Assembly: GCA_964343605.1 (NCBI GenBank)
Contig: CAYFKJ010000002.1
Coordinates: 434,001-498,000 of the forward strand
Reading direction: 5' to 3'
DNA: 64,000 nt
Origin: CAYFKJ01 sp964343605
GTDB lineage: Bacteria; Pseudomonadota; Alphaproteobacteria; UBA2966
The notes beneath the pieces were generated by a model that searched no databases, had not been told where the DNA came from, and was given only the letters and a program-made list of their open reading frames with translations. The position numbers and the translations under genes are program-made. Positions 42,588 through 51,953 of the stretch are shown here, one piece after another (positions within the stretch are counted from its first letter, which is position 1; every line of letters begins with the position of its first letter).

Positions 42588-43892
42588 ATGGAACAGGCCC
42601 TTTACTCGATCCTGTTGATCGTCTTCCTCTTTGCGCTCCTCGGCAGCGGGCTCTGGGTCGCGCTGTCGCTCTTCATCGTCGGCTTCCTCGGAATCGTTAT
42701 GTTCTCCTCGGCGCCCACCGGCCTCGTCATGGCGACGACGGTGTGGGGCGCCAGCAATTCATGGGCGCTGGCGGCCCTGCCGATGTTCATCTGGATGGGT
42801 GAAATCCTCTTCCGCTCGCGATTGTCCGAGGACCTGTTCCAGGGTGTGGCGCCCTGGCTCGGTTGGCTTCCGGGCCGCCTGGCGCACGTCAATATCGTCG
42901 GCTGCGCCATCTTCGCCGCCGTCTCCGGATCTTCCGCCGCTACGGCGGCCACCATCGGCCGCATGTCGTTGCCCGAATTGGACAAGCGCGGTTACGACAA
43001 GAACCTGGCCATCGGCACGCTGGCAGGGTCGAGCACGCTGGGTTTTCTCATACCGCCATCGATCATACTGATCGTCTACGGCGTCGCCACCGAACAGTCC
43101 ATCGGCCGCCTCTTCATCGCCGGCATCCTGCCTGGCTTGATGCTGGTGGTCCTGTTCATGGGATTTGTCGTGGCCTACGCCCTGGTTCGGCCGGAGAAAA
43201 TTCCGCCGCCCGAGCCCTCAATGCCGTTCACCGCGCGTATCTATGCAGCACGACGGCTGATTCCCATCCTATTGCTGATTATCGGCGTCATCGGCTCGAT
43301 CTATCTCGGCATCGCCTCGCCGACCGATGCCGCCGCCGTCGGGGTTGTGTTGTCTCTGTTGCTTTCGTGGGCCTACGGCACGCTCAACTGGGAGACCTTC
43401 AAGGAAGGCCTGATGGGCGCAACCAAGACATCGTGCATGATCGCCTTCATCCTGGCCGGCGCTTCTTTCCTTACCGTGGCCATGGGCTTCGCCGGCATTC
43501 CCCGCGAGCTCGCCTCCTGGATCGGCTCGTTCGAGCTCTCGCCCTACATGCTGCTGGCCGCCCTCACCGTGTTCTTCATCGTGCTCGGCTGCTTCCTCGA
43601 CGGCATTTCCATGGTGGTGCTGACGACGTCCGTTATCCTGCCGATGATCGAAGGGGCGGGCATCGATCTCATCTGGTTCGGCATCTATCTGGTGATCGTC
43701 GTTGAAATGTCCCAGATCACGCCGCCGGTGGGCTTCAATCTCTTCGTTCTGCAGGGGCTGACGGGGCGCGATATCCTCTCCGTCGCCCGGGCGGCGCTGC
43801 CGTTCTTCTTCCTGCTGGTGGTGGCCGTGACCATCCTCACGGCTTTTCCCGAACTCGCCACCTTCCTGCCGGAAAAGATGACCTCGGGCTAG
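42588..43892 (+). CDS. dctM: TRAP transporter large permease DctM
   Basis: 434-aa membrane protein with about twelve helices. The sodium-symport signature A-V-S-G-S-S-A-A-T-A-A-T-I-G is present near residue 105, followed by G-F-L-I-P-P-S-I-I-L-I-V-Y-G and, in the second half, the mirrored T-P-P-V-G-F-N-L-F-V motif. It moves the substrate together with DctQ. ATG 42588 is five bases after dctQ. The operon ends here: a 116-base gap follows before the lipoprotein gene. Confidence 0.94.
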   Translation: MEQALYSILLIVFLFALLGSGLWVALSLFIVGFLGIVMFSSAPTGLVMATTVWGASNSWALAALPMFIWMGEILFRSRLSEDLFQGVAPWLGWLPGRLAHVNIVGCAIFAAVSGSSAATAATIGRMSLPELDKRGYDKNLAIGTLAGSSTLGFLIPPSIILIVYGVATEQSIGRLFIAGILPGLMLVVLFMGFVVAYALVRPEKIPPPEPSMPFTARIYAARRLIPILLLIIGVIGSIYLGIASPTDAAAVGVVLSLLLSWAYGTLNWETFKEGLMGATKTSCMIAFILAGASFLTVAMGFAGIPRELASWIGSFELSPYMLLAALTVFFIVLGCFLDGISMVVLTTSVILPMIEGAGIDLIWFGIYLVIVVEMSQITPPVGFNLFVLQGLTGRDILSVARAALPFFFLLVVAVTILTAFPELATFLPEKMTSG

Positions 43893-44008
43893 GTTCGGCG
43901 TCCGCAAGCCATTGCACAAAGGGGGCGACAACCTTGCTCACTCCCTTTAGGAGCCAATGGTGTAGGGTATTGCAATCTGGAATAGTGCGGGATGTCACGG
44001 AGATTAGG

Positions 44009-44641
44009 ATGAAGTATTTCGGTTTATTGGTTTGTTTGGCTGCGGCAATGTTCCTTCAGGCATGTGTGACAATTGTGAAGGTTCCGGTCACTTATCCTCC
44101 TGGTGCGCCGCGCATCGATTCCGAATACGGGAGTTACATCGGCGTCAACGGCGGGCGGCGAAATGCGCCGCACTTTGGCATCGACATCAAGGGCGAATAC
44201 GGCCAGCCGGTTATCGCTGCCGCCGATGGCGTCGTTCTGAATGCTGTTGCGGAAAGCTGTTGGGGACCGACGATTGCCGTCGATCATGGGAAAGATCCCG
44301 ACGGCAAGCCCGTCATCGCTCTGTACGGCCATGTCGGGGATATGCTCGTGAAGAAGGGGGACCGGGTAAGGCGGGGGGACGTCATCGCCAAGCTTGGGAA
44401 CAATCACGGCGATTTCACATGCATATTTGGCGTCCGCCATCTGCATTTTCATGTGGGGAGGGATTATCGGGCGCGGCGAAGCTCGACGGCCTGGGGCTAT
44501 GGTTACTTCCTGAAGGATGGCAACCCGGGCGTGAACCCCCATCTTTTGTGGGCGGACGGCAAAGGCCTCGTAACTTGCTTCGAAAAGGGCCAGTCCTATC
44601 CCCCCGGTACGTTGACCTATCCGGTGCCGTGCCGCTCCTAA
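44009..44641 (+). CDS. M23/LytM-type peptidase lipoprotein
   Basis: 210-aa predicted lipoprotein with lipobox L-Q-A-C (residue 19). The LytM fold has the zinc ligands H-x-x-x-D in H-F-G-I-D-I and the H-x-H motif in H-L-H-F-H, with an intact middle histidine in YGHVGD, so it is probably an active peptidoglycan endopeptidase rather than an inactive EnvC-type activator. It would cut peptide cross-links in the periplasm. ATG 44009 follows GGAG by seven bases; the open frame begins at 43934 but lacks a site there. The adjacent genes djlA and ampD are also cell-envelope genes. Confidence 0.87.
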   Translation: MKYFGLLVCLAAAMFLQACVTIVKVPVTYPPGAPRIDSEYGSYIGVNGGRRNAPHFGIDIKGEYGQPVIAAADGVVLNAVAESCWGPTIAVDHGKDPDGKPVIALYGHVGDMLVKKGDRVRRGDVIAKLGNNHGDFTCIFGVRHLHFHVGRDYRARRSSTAWGYGYFLKDGNPGVNPHLLWADGKGLVTCFEKGQSYPPGTLTYPVPCRS

Positions 44642-44724
44642 ACCCCGCCGCAACGGTTGTATATCGGCGGACATTTGGACATATACTTAGGCATGACTGA
44701 ATTGGTGCGGTTGAACCTCCTTCG

Positions 44725-45450
44725 ATGAGTATTTGGGGCAAAATTATCGGCGCCGCGGGCGGCTTCGCGCTCGGCGGGCCCATCGGAGCCTTGATCGGCG
44801 GCTTTGCCGGCCATGCCTTCGACAAGATGTCGGACGGCGGCGAGACGGCGGACGCCACCAAGCAGATCGCTTTCACCGTCGGGGTGATCGCGCTGGGCGC
44901 CAAGATGGCCAAGGCCGACGGCGTGGTGACGCGGGACGAGGTCGACGCCTTCCGTGAGGTCTTCCACGTGCCGCCGGAGGAGATGCAGAACGTCGCGCGG
45001 TTCTTCGACCTCGCCAAAAAGGATGCCGGCGGGTTCGAACCCTATGCCGCCCAGCTTGCCGGCCTGTTCAAGGACAATCCCGCCGTGCTTGAGGATCTGC
45101 TGGACGGGCTCTTCCATATCGCCAAGGCCGACAATGTCTACCACCCCAACGAGGACCAGTTCCTTCATCAGGTGGCCAACATCTTCGGCTTTTCCGATCA
45201 TGACTTCGCGCGTATCCGGGAAAGCCATGTCGGGCCCGACAAGTCGGATCCCTACGTCGTCCTGGGCGTCGACCGGAGCGTCGATGACGCGGAGCTGAAA
45301 AGCCACTACCGCCAACTGATCCGCGAACACCATCCCGACACCCTGATCGCCCAGGGCGTGCCGCAGGAGTTCGTCGACGTCGCCAACGACAAGCTGGCGG
45401 CCATCAACGACGCCTACGACCGCATCAGTCAGGAGCGCGGCCTCAAGTAG
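44725..45450 (+). CDS. djlA: DjlA-like co-chaperone (TerB plus DnaJ domains)
   Basis: 241-aa protein. A short glycine-rich N-terminal segment (GAAGGFALGGPIGALIGGFAGHAF) may insert in the membrane, then a TerB-like helical domain (about 40-165, TVGVIALGAKMAKADGVVTRDEV), and a C-terminal J domain (about 175-238) with the diagnostic H-P-D loop in R-E-H-H-P-D. It recruits and stimulates DnaK for envelope or stress tasks. Its place before EamA, AmpD and rnpB is a conserved alphaproteobacterial order. ATG 44725 is used. Confidence 0.9.
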   Translation: MSIWGKIIGAAGGFALGGPIGALIGGFAGHAFDKMSDGGETADATKQIAFTVGVIALGAKMAKADGVVTRDEVDAFREVFHVPPEEMQNVARFFDLAKKDAGGFEPYAAQLAGLFKDNPAVLEDLLDGLFHIAKADNVYHPNEDQFLHQVANIFGFSDHDFARIRESHVGPDKSDPYVVLGVDRSVDDAELKSHYRQLIREHHPDTLIAQGVPQEFVDVANDKLAAINDAYDRISQERGLK

Positions 45451-45483
45451 GGCCCGCTCATCCGTCGCAAGCGATAACTCCAA

Positions 45484-46368
45484 GTGCAGCCGTGGCATAT
45501 CGCCCTGATCGTTTTCGTCAACGCCGTCTGGGGCTTTAACTTCGTCGCCGCCAAGTTCGGCGTTACGCACTTTCCGCCAATTTTCTTTTCCGGCCTGCGC
45601 TTCGTCATGGTGTTCGCCGTGGCCCTGCCCTTCATGCGGCTGGCGCGGGGCCAGATGAAACTGGTGGCTGGGGCGGCACTCACCATCGGCGTCCTGCATT
45701 ACTCGCTGATGTTCACGGGCATGCATCTCGCCGATGAGGTTTCACCGCTCACCGTCGTGGTCCAGCTCTATGTTCCCTTCACGACCTTGATCGCGGTCGT
45801 TTGGCTGGGCGAGCGGGTGGGGGTGTGGCGCATCGGCGGGTTGGCGCTTGCTTTCGGCGGCGTGGTGGTTCTGTCCTACGATCCGGCCGTCTTCAACTTC
45901 ATCGATGCCGTGCTGCTCGTCGTCATGGCGGCCCTGGCGATGGCGGTGGGGACCGTGTTCATCAAATCTCTCCGGGGTGTCGGCGTCATTGGGCTCCAGG
46001 CCTGGATCGCGCTGGTGGCGGCACCGGGACTGTTTGTCATTTCTTATGTGGTTGAGAGCGGGCAGTGGGCGGCGCTGGAAACGGCCGGCGTCATGGAATG
46101 GTCGAGCGTCGCCTATTCGGCCATCGCCGCCACCCTCGTGGGGCACGGCATCGTCTATTACCTGCTGCGGCTCTATCCCGTGAGCGTGACGACGCCATAT
46201 ACCCTGCTGACGCCGCTCTTTGGTATCGTCTTCCTGGTTTGGCTGCTCGATGACCAATTGACCTGGCGTATGGTTTTAGGAGGCGTGTTGACCTTGGGCG
46301 GCGTTGCGATTATTTCGTTGCGCGAATCGCGCAAACGGGCGCGGGAAAAAGTTGGCCCACCGGTATGA
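45484..46368 (+). CDS. EamA-family (DMT) transporter
   Basis: 294-aa inner-membrane protein with ten hydrophobic helices and two EamA repeats. The first starts W-H-I-A-L-I-V-F-V-N-A-V-W-G-F-N-F-V-A, with the family's conserved W-G-x-N-F, and the second ends T-P-Y-T-L-L-T-P-L-F-G. Members export amino acids or metabolites; the cargo is unknown. Start GTG 45484. It ends just before the AmpD gene, which begins 10 bases further on the same strand. A role in export of cell-wall turnover products is possible but only positional. Confidence 0.88.
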   Translation: MQPWHIALIVFVNAVWGFNFVAAKFGVTHFPPIFFSGLRFVMVFAVALPFMRLARGQMKLVAGAALTIGVLHYSLMFTGMHLADEVSPLTVVVQLYVPFTTLIAVVWLGERVGVWRIGGLALAFGGVVVLSYDPAVFNFIDAVLLVVMAALAMAVGTVFIKSLRGVGVIGLQAWIALVAAPGLFVISYVVESGQWAALETAGVMEWSSVAYSAIAATLVGHGIVYYLLRLYPVSVTTPYTLLTPLFGIVFLVWLLDDQLTWRMVLGGVLTLGGVAIISLRESRKRAREKVGPPV

Positions 46369-46378
46369 GATTACGGAC

Positions 46379-47113
46379 ATGACGACGATCCGGGAAATCG
46401 CCTCCCCAAACCACGATTCGCGGCCCCAGGACACACGTATCGACATGCTGTTGCTGCACTACACCGGCATGGAAACCGCTGCCGACGCCTTGCGCCGCCT
46501 GACCGATCCGGAAGCCAAGGTCTCCGCCCATTATGTGATCGACGAGGACGGCACGGTGATCCGTATGGTGGAGGAGAGCCGCCGGGCCTGGCATGCGGGC
46601 GAGGCCGCCTGGGGGCGGGAGACCGACATCAATAGCTGCTCCATCGGCATCGAACTGGTGAACCCCGGGCACGAGTTCGGCTACCGCCCGTTCACCGAGC
46701 CGCAGATGGCGGAGCTCGAAATCTTGGCGGCGCGCTTGGTGTCCCGTTACGAGATCCGGCCGGGACGGGTGCTGGGTCACTCCGACGTGGCGCCGACGCG
46801 CAAGGCCGATCCCGGCGAACTGTTCGATTGGGAACGGCTGGCCAAGGCCGGCGTCGGCATCTGGCCCACAGAGATCAACGACCGGGCCCAGTGGACGGAG
46901 CTGAACCTCGGCGACAGCGGCGCCGGCGTTGCTCGGCTGCAGGCCGATCTCGCACGCTTCGGCTACCAGGTCGACGTCTCCGGCTCCTACGGCGGGCCGA
47001 CCACGGTGGCAGTCTCCGCCTTCCAGCGCCATTACCGGCCGAGCAAAATCGACGGCATCGCCGATCACAATACCCGTGCAACGCTGGCCGCCGTCCTCGC
47101 CGCCGCCTCTTGA
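46379..47113 (+). CDS. N-acetylmuramoyl-L-alanine amidase, AmpD/AmiD type with peptidoglycan-binding domain
   Basis: 244-aa enzyme of the amidase_2 family. Zinc ligands are H in L-L-L-H-Y-T-G, H in V-L-G-H-S-D-V, and the aspartate in K-A-D-P-G. The N-terminal domain (1-165) cuts muramoyl-peptide bonds in cell-wall turnover, and a C-terminal PG_binding_1 domain (about 180-240, L-N-L-G-D-S-G-A-G-V-A-R-L-Q) anchors it on the wall. There is no signal peptide, so an AmpD-like recycling role in the cytosol is as likely as an AmiD-like one. ATG 46379 begins 10 bases after the EamA gene. Confidence 0.9.
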   Translation: MTTIREIASPNHDSRPQDTRIDMLLLHYTGMETAADALRRLTDPEAKVSAHYVIDEDGTVIRMVEESRRAWHAGEAAWGRETDINSCSIGIELVNPGHEFGYRPFTEPQMAELEILAARLVSRYEIRPGRVLGHSDVAPTRKADPGELFDWERLAKAGVGIWPTEINDRAQWTELNLGDSGAGVARLQADLARFGYQVDVSGSYGGPTTVAVSAFQRHYRPSKIDGIADHNTRATLAAVLAAAS

Positions 47114-47144
47114 CCGAACCGCGCCGTAGGCCTAGTTAGAAGCC

Positions 47145-47552
<408 letters not shown>

Positions 47553-47589
47553 ATGGGTTTTCGGTTCTGTCCCGATGGAAGGTTTGAAG

Positions 47590-48543
47590 ATGCGTGTCCT
47601 AAAGTGGTTGGCGGCGGTGGTCGGGGTGCTCGTGCTGGCGGCTGCCGGCATGTATTTCTATGCCCAGAGCAGGCTGGGCGAGCTCGACGACGAAGCACGC
47701 AAAAAAGCGCCGGGGCAGTTCATCGAGTTGAGCGACGGCAAAGTACACTACCAGTGGCATGGACCGGCGGACGGCGACGTCACGGTTCTGGTTCACGGCT
47801 TTTCCACGCCGTCCTTCGTTTGGCGGGGCTTGATTGAGCCGCTGACGCAAGCGGGCCTGCGGGTTCTCACCTATGACAATTACGGCCGCGGCTGGAGCGA
47901 CCGGCCGGATGTCGAAAATACCGCCGAGTTGTTCGACCGCCAGCTTGTCGAACTGCTGGAATCGCAGGGCGTGACCGAACCCTTCAACCTCGTCGGCTAT
48001 TCGATGGGCGGCGCGATTTCGGTCAACTTCCTTGCCCGCCGCCCCGGCCGCGCCAAACGCCTTGGGCTGATTGCACCGGCGGGCTTTCCCGATCCCGAGG
48101 GCGCCATGGCGAAGATGATGACGTTGATCAACCTGCCGGTCATCGGCGACTGGGCCATGGCGGTGGTCGGCAAGGGCATCATGGTCGACGGCATGTCGCG
48201 CGAGGAAAACCAAAGCACTGCCATTCCCGATATCGTCGAGCGTTATATCGAGCAGATGTCCTACAAGGGGTACCTCAGATCCCTGGTCTCCACGATCCGG
48301 CATTTCCCGATGACGGAACTGCAGGACGAGTACGATGTCGTGGGCGGCCACAATTATCCCGTCAGTGCGATCTGGGGCACTCTGGATCGTGTCGTGCCGT
48401 TCGCGCATGCCGAACATGTAAAGCGAGCCATCGGGCGCGCGCAGATGAACGTCATCGATGGCGGCCACCACTCCATCACCTACAAGGAGCACGAAAAGGT
48501 CGCGTCGGTGCTGGTCGATTTCCTGACTGGGTCGAAAAATTAG
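47590..48543 (+). CDS. Membrane-anchored alpha/beta hydrolase
   Basis: 317-aa protein with an N-terminal signal anchor (LKWLAAVVGVLVLAAAGMYFYAQ). The hydrolase domain has the oxyanion-hole H-G-F-S, the nucleophile elbow G-Y-S-M-G-G, the acid aspartate in W-G-T-L-D-R, and the catalytic histidine in D-G-G-H-H-S. It belongs to the MhpC-like superfamily of esterases, lipases and C-C hydrolases. ATG 47590 lies six bases after GGAAGG; ATG 47575 would add five codons. The gene begins just after rnpB ends, so the two may share a transcript before processing. Confidence 0.85.
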   Translation: MRVLKWLAAVVGVLVLAAAGMYFYAQSRLGELDDEARKKAPGQFIELSDGKVHYQWHGPADGDVTVLVHGFSTPSFVWRGLIEPLTQAGLRVLTYDNYGRGWSDRPDVENTAELFDRQLVELLESQGVTEPFNLVGYSMGGAISVNFLARRPGRAKRLGLIAPAGFPDPEGAMAKMMTLINLPVIGDWAMAVVGKGIMVDGMSREENQSTAIPDIVERYIEQMSYKGYLRSLVSTIRHFPMTELQDEYDVVGGHNYPVSAIWGTLDRVVPFAHAEHVKRAIGRAQMNVIDGGHHSITYKEHEKVASVLVDFLTGSKN

Positions 48544-48877
48544 GTACCCTACATTGGAAAGATTCTATAAAAAATTTTAGGATTTTTTTAATAAATTCCG
48601 TGACTTACGCAAAAATTTCGATGTTGAATTATCTGTCCCACCCTGTATTTTTAAATGGGAACAATTTTGGTAGGGGCATTTAGTTCGTTATACGTTGAGT
48701 GTGGCTCTTGTCTGCGCTAGTCGCCTTCAAGATCTCTGGTGGCCGCAAATCGTTTGCCGAATAGACCTCTTCGAGCCGTCAATCGCTTACCGCTCTCCCA
48801 CAACATCACACGGGGGACATTACGACCCGAGTTCGGCCGCAAGCCGTTCGCGGTAACCTGACGCCAGAGGTACCACC
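48544..48877. other. 334-base AT-rich intergenic region upstream of the chemoreceptor
   Basis: No gene is supported. The first half is clearly more AT-rich than its surroundings. A weak TTGAAT (48624-48629) and TATTTT (48646-48651) pair with 16-base spacing could be a promoter. A weak hairpin with a T7 run near 48560-48590 may terminate the upstream hydrolase gene. Confidence 0.45.
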
Positions 48878-50977
48878 ATGCGTAACATCAAGATCAAGTA
48901 CCGTGTATTTCTTATCGGCATTGCGGCGATCGCCGGAATGCTTGTTTTTTCCGGGATGATGCTCTTGGAAAAACGGCAGATCTCCTCCGAGATGGAGCGC
49001 CTTGAAGCGCTTTCGGGATTGGCCCCCACCATCAGCGCCGTCGTCCATGAACTGCAGAAGGAACGCGGCTCGTCGGCCGTCGTCATCAGCAGCAAAGGCC
49101 AACGCTTCGCCAAGGAGTTGTCCCAAACCCGTCGGGCGACTGACGAGCGGCTGGCCGCCCTGGATAAAGCTCTCACGACATTCGATGTGAGATCGTTCGG
49201 TGAAAAATTGGACCGGAAAATCAGCTCCGCCAAGAGCGCGCTCGCCGGTCTCGAGAAGACCCGCGGTTCCGTTACCGCCCTCGGGATCCAACTGCCCGAG
49301 ATGGCGGCCTTCTACACCCCGGCCATATCCCGTCTCCTCACCATCGTTGAGGAAATGGCGCTTCTCAGCAGCAACGCCCAACTGACCAACGCCATTACCG
49401 CCTACACCAGCATCCTGCAGGGTAAGGAGCGCGCCGGTATTGAACGCGCCATGGGCGCCACCGGTTTCAGCGCCGGCGAGTTCAAGCCGGCGATCTACGC
49501 CAAGTTCCTGCAGTTGATCGCCATGCAGAACACCTATCTCAGCGTCTTCAACAACTACGCCACGCCCGAGCAACAACGGTTTTACGTCCAAACCGTGCAG
49601 GGCGACGCGGTTGATGAAGTCGAGCGCATGCGCAAAATCGCGATCGGCGGCGACGCGCTTGCCGTCAACAGCATTGACGGACCCTACTGGTTCGCCACCA
49701 TCACGAAGAAAATCGAGCGCCTCAAATCGGTGGAGGACAAAGTCGCCACGGACTTGGGCGCATTGGCCGCCACCATTCTGGAGGAAGCCGACGCGGCGTT
49801 CCTGACGGCCCTGATTGCCACCGTCGTCCTGCTGTTGGTCACCATCGCCATTTCCGTCTTCATCGTGATGGGGATTTCGGGACCGTTGCAGGCCATGACC
49901 GGCGCCCTGATGATGCTGGCCGAGGGCAACAAGGAAGTCGAGATCCCGGCGCAGAACCAGCGCGACGAAATCGGCGAGATGGCGTCCGCTGCCCAGGTCT
50001 TCAAGGACAACGCCATTCGTATGGAGGAGCTTGCTCGCGAACAGGCCGAGGCCGAAGCGCGCGAGGTCGAGGCCGCGCGGCAGCGCCGGGTCGAGCAACG
50101 CGAGCGCGATGCGGCGGCCGAGGAGGAAAAGCGTCAGGCCATGCTCGATCTCGCCGACAGCTTCGAACAAAATGTCGGCGGGGCGGCCAAGGAGATATCG
50201 GCGGCGGCGACGCAGATGCACACCACCGCCGAATCCATGAGTGGCACGGCGGACAGCGTCAACGACAGAAGTTCCACGGTTGCGGCCGCATCCGAGGAAA
50301 CCTCCGTCAACGTTCAGACCGTAGCCAGCGCGGCTGAACAGCTTTCCGGATCGATTTCCGAGATCAGCCGGCAGGTGACCGATTCCACCCGCATCGCAGG
50401 CGAGGCGGTCAGCCAGGCGGAGGCGACCAACACGTCGATCGAAGCCCTGTCGGAGGCCTCCCAGAAAATCGGCGAGGTCATCGAGATCATCTCCGACATC
50501 GCCGCCCAAACCAATCTCCTGGCCTTGAACGCAACGATCGAAGCGGCCCGCGCCGGGGAGGCCGGCAAGGGCTTCGCTGTCGTGGCGTCGGAGGTCAAGA
50601 ACCTGGCCAGCCAGACGGCCAGCGCCACGGAGGATATTTCGCAGCAGATTTCCGATATCCAGGGCGCGACCAAGGATGCGGTTCAGGCGATCTCCTACAT
50701 CCGCACCACCATCACCCAGATCAACGAGGTGTCGACCGCCATCGCCGGCGCGGTGGAGGAGCAGGGTGCGGCAACCAGCGAGATCAGCCGCAACGTACAG
50801 GAGGCCGCCCGCGGCAGCCAGCAGGTCGCCGAAAACATCACCGGCGTCACGCAAGCCGCCGGCGAAACCGGCGCCATGGCGACCGAGGTTTTGGGGACGG
50901 CCGACATGCTCAGCAGCCAGTCGGAAAATCTCATCAGCGAAATGGAGAAGTTCCTCCAGACGGTCCGCGCCGCCTGA
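48878..50977 (+). CDS. Methyl-accepting chemotaxis protein with NIT (nitrate/nitrite-sensing) domain
   Basis: 699-aa chemoreceptor. TM1 about 9-29 and TM2 about 307-330 enclose a long periplasmic domain that matches the NIT fold (SAVVHELQKERGSS near its start, the family's hallmark Q-x-E-R). A HAMP domain (about 330-380) follows, then a coiled-coil signalling domain with the conserved tip D-I-A-A-Q-T-N-L-L-A-L-N-A-T-I-E-A-A-R-A-G-E. The receptor would pass nitrate or nitrite information to CheA. ATG 48878 follows AGAGGT by six bases. It has its own terminator, so it is a single-gene unit. Confidence 0.92.
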   Translation: MRNIKIKYRVFLIGIAAIAGMLVFSGMMLLEKRQISSEMERLEALSGLAPTISAVVHELQKERGSSAVVISSKGQRFAKELSQTRRATDERLAALDKALTTFDVRSFGEKLDRKISSAKSALAGLEKTRGSVTALGIQLPEMAAFYTPAISRLLTIVEEMALLSSNAQLTNAITAYTSILQGKERAGIERAMGATGFSAGEFKPAIYAKFLQLIAMQNTYLSVFNNYATPEQQRFYVQTVQGDAVDEVERMRKIAIGGDALAVNSIDGPYWFATITKKIERLKSVEDKVATDLGALAATILEEADAAFLTALIATVVLLLVTIAISVFIVMGISGPLQAMTGALMMLAEGNKEVEIPAQNQRDEIGEMASAAQVFKDNAIRMEELAREQAEAEAREVEAARQRRVEQRERDAAAEEEKRQAMLDLADSFEQNVGGAAKEISAAATQMHTTAESMSGTADSVNDRSSTVAAASEETSVNVQTVASAAEQLSGSISEISRQVTDSTRIAGEAVSQAEATNTSIEALSEASQKIGEVIEIISDIAAQTNLLALNATIEAARAGEAGKGFAVVASEVKNLASQTASATEDISQQISDIQGATKDAVQAISYIRTTITQINEVSTAIAGAVEEQGAATSEISRNVQEAARGSQQVAENITGVTQAAGETGAMATEVLGTADMLSSQSENLISEMEKFLQTVRAA

Positions 50978-50999
50978 CGGAGCCTCACCCGCAAATTAG

Positions 51000-51028
51000 G
51001 GGCGCACCACCTGGTGCGCCCTTTTTTT
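51000..51028 (+). terminator. Intrinsic terminator of the chemoreceptor gene
   Basis: A perfect 10-bp stem, GGGCGCACCA (51000-51009) and TGGTGCGCCC (51012-51021), is followed by seven T at 51022-51028. It ends the chemoreceptor transcript and also lies just past the end of the convergent methyltransferase gene. Confidence 0.9.
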
Positions 51029-51039
51029 GTCGTCACGGT

Positions 51040-51729
51040 TCAGGGCTTGCGCAGAACGTCGACGCGGATTTCCTGGTCGAATATCCGTCCGCCGTCAGTC
51101 GCACGGCCCAACCGGTCGAAATTTTCCCTCAGGATTTCGTCGTGTTCCGCGAACGGCGCCTCACGCTGCGGATTAATGCGCACCATGCGCTCCCTGAATT
51201 GCTCAAAACTGCTGTATTGGCTGGGCCGATTGAAGCTGTCCCGGCGCTCCGCGATCAGACCGTGCGCAAAAACGTTCTCGATGGCATCGAGAGCCGCGGC
51301 CTGCAGCGGCGTTTCGTCCTGAACCGGCAGCATCAGGTCGTGGTGCGCTCCACCGGGGACGGGCTCCGCCACGATCACCCTGCCACCCTGAGCGAGCACG
51401 CGCGCCGCTTCCTGCAAAGCCTTATCCTGCAGTTCGATGGGGACATGGTGGAGGCTGTTGGAAAACACCACGGCGTCCATTTCGCCACTCTTGAACGGCA
51501 GGTCCTCGGCGCCGCACAGCCAATAGCGTTCGTCGGCGACCTGTCTGGCGGCCCGGGCGCGTTCAACCTGAGCGGCATTCGGCTCAACGCCGAAGACGCT
51601 CGCCCCCTGTCCGGCCATGAAGCGGGCAAGATACCCGTCGCCGCAGCCGGCATCGACAATCCGCTTGTCCGACAACTCGACTAGCTGCGGCAGGACCTCG
51701 GTTATGGAGTCACCTTCCAACATCGTCAC
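51040..51729 (-). CDS. Class I SAM-dependent methyltransferase
   Basis: 229-aa protein with a Methyltransf_11-type fold. Motif I is I-V-D-A-G-C-G-D-G-Y, followed by F-G-V-E-P-N-A at the ribose-binding acidic residue and A-V-V-F-S-N-S-L-H-H in motif II/post-II. The C-terminal part (YSSFEQFRERMVRINPQRE) is typical of broad small-molecule methyltransferases. Start is GTG 51729, two bases after the slyX stop, or ATG 51723. It is in one unit with slyX and reads away from the mra cluster. Substrate unknown. Confidence 0.82.
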   Translation of the reverse strand: MTMLEGDSITEVLPQLVELSDKRIVDAGCGDGYLARFMAGQGASVFGVEPNAAQVERARAARQVADERYWLCGAEDLPFKSGEMDAVVFSNSLHHVPIELQDKALQEAARVLAQGGRVIVAEPVPGGAHHDLMLPVQDETPLQAAALDAIENVFAHGLIAERRDSFNRPSQYSSFEQFRERMVRINPQREAPFAEHDEILRENFDRLGRATDGGRIFDQEIRVDVLRKP

Positions 51730-51731
51730 GA

Positions 51732-51953
51732 TCAGTAATGAGGCGGTGGGCGGTCCTTGGGCAGGACACTTTGGACGTCGCCTTCGAGGGCGACGAGGCG
51801 ATCGTTGAGCCGAGCGACTTGGCGGTTCAGCTTGTCGATTTCATCCCATTGCTTGGTGATCGTGTCATTGAGATCCTCAATCACGCTGTCTTGGTGGGCG
51901 ATCCGGCTTTCCAGATCGCCAAATCGTTCTTCTGGGACGGGTGTTTTAGACAT
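51732..51953 (-). CDS. slyX: SlyX family protein
   Basis: 73-aa coiled-coil protein. Pattern L-E-S-R-I-A-H-Q-D-x-V-I-E-D-L-N followed by heptad repeats (QWDEIDKLNRQVARLNDRL) and the proline-rich end P-P-P-H-Y is diagnostic of the SlyX family. The function is unknown beyond a helical dimer. It shares a tight two-base junction with the methyltransferase gene downstream, and both read away from mraZ. Confidence 0.9.
   Translation of the reverse strand: MSKTPVPEERFGDLESRIAHQDSVIEDLNDTITKQWDEIDKLNRQVARLNDRLVALEGDVQSVLPKDRPPPHY

Noticed and set aside
43905..43975. Long-range complementary blocks (CCATTG...CAATGG, AAAGGG...CCCTTT) after dctM
   Set aside because: The stem is broken by large bulges and lacks a T run, so it is not reported as a terminator.
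44645..44674. Inverted CCGCCG/CGGCGG after the M23 peptidase gene
   Set aside because: 14-base loop and no T run; chance in GC-rich DNA is likely.
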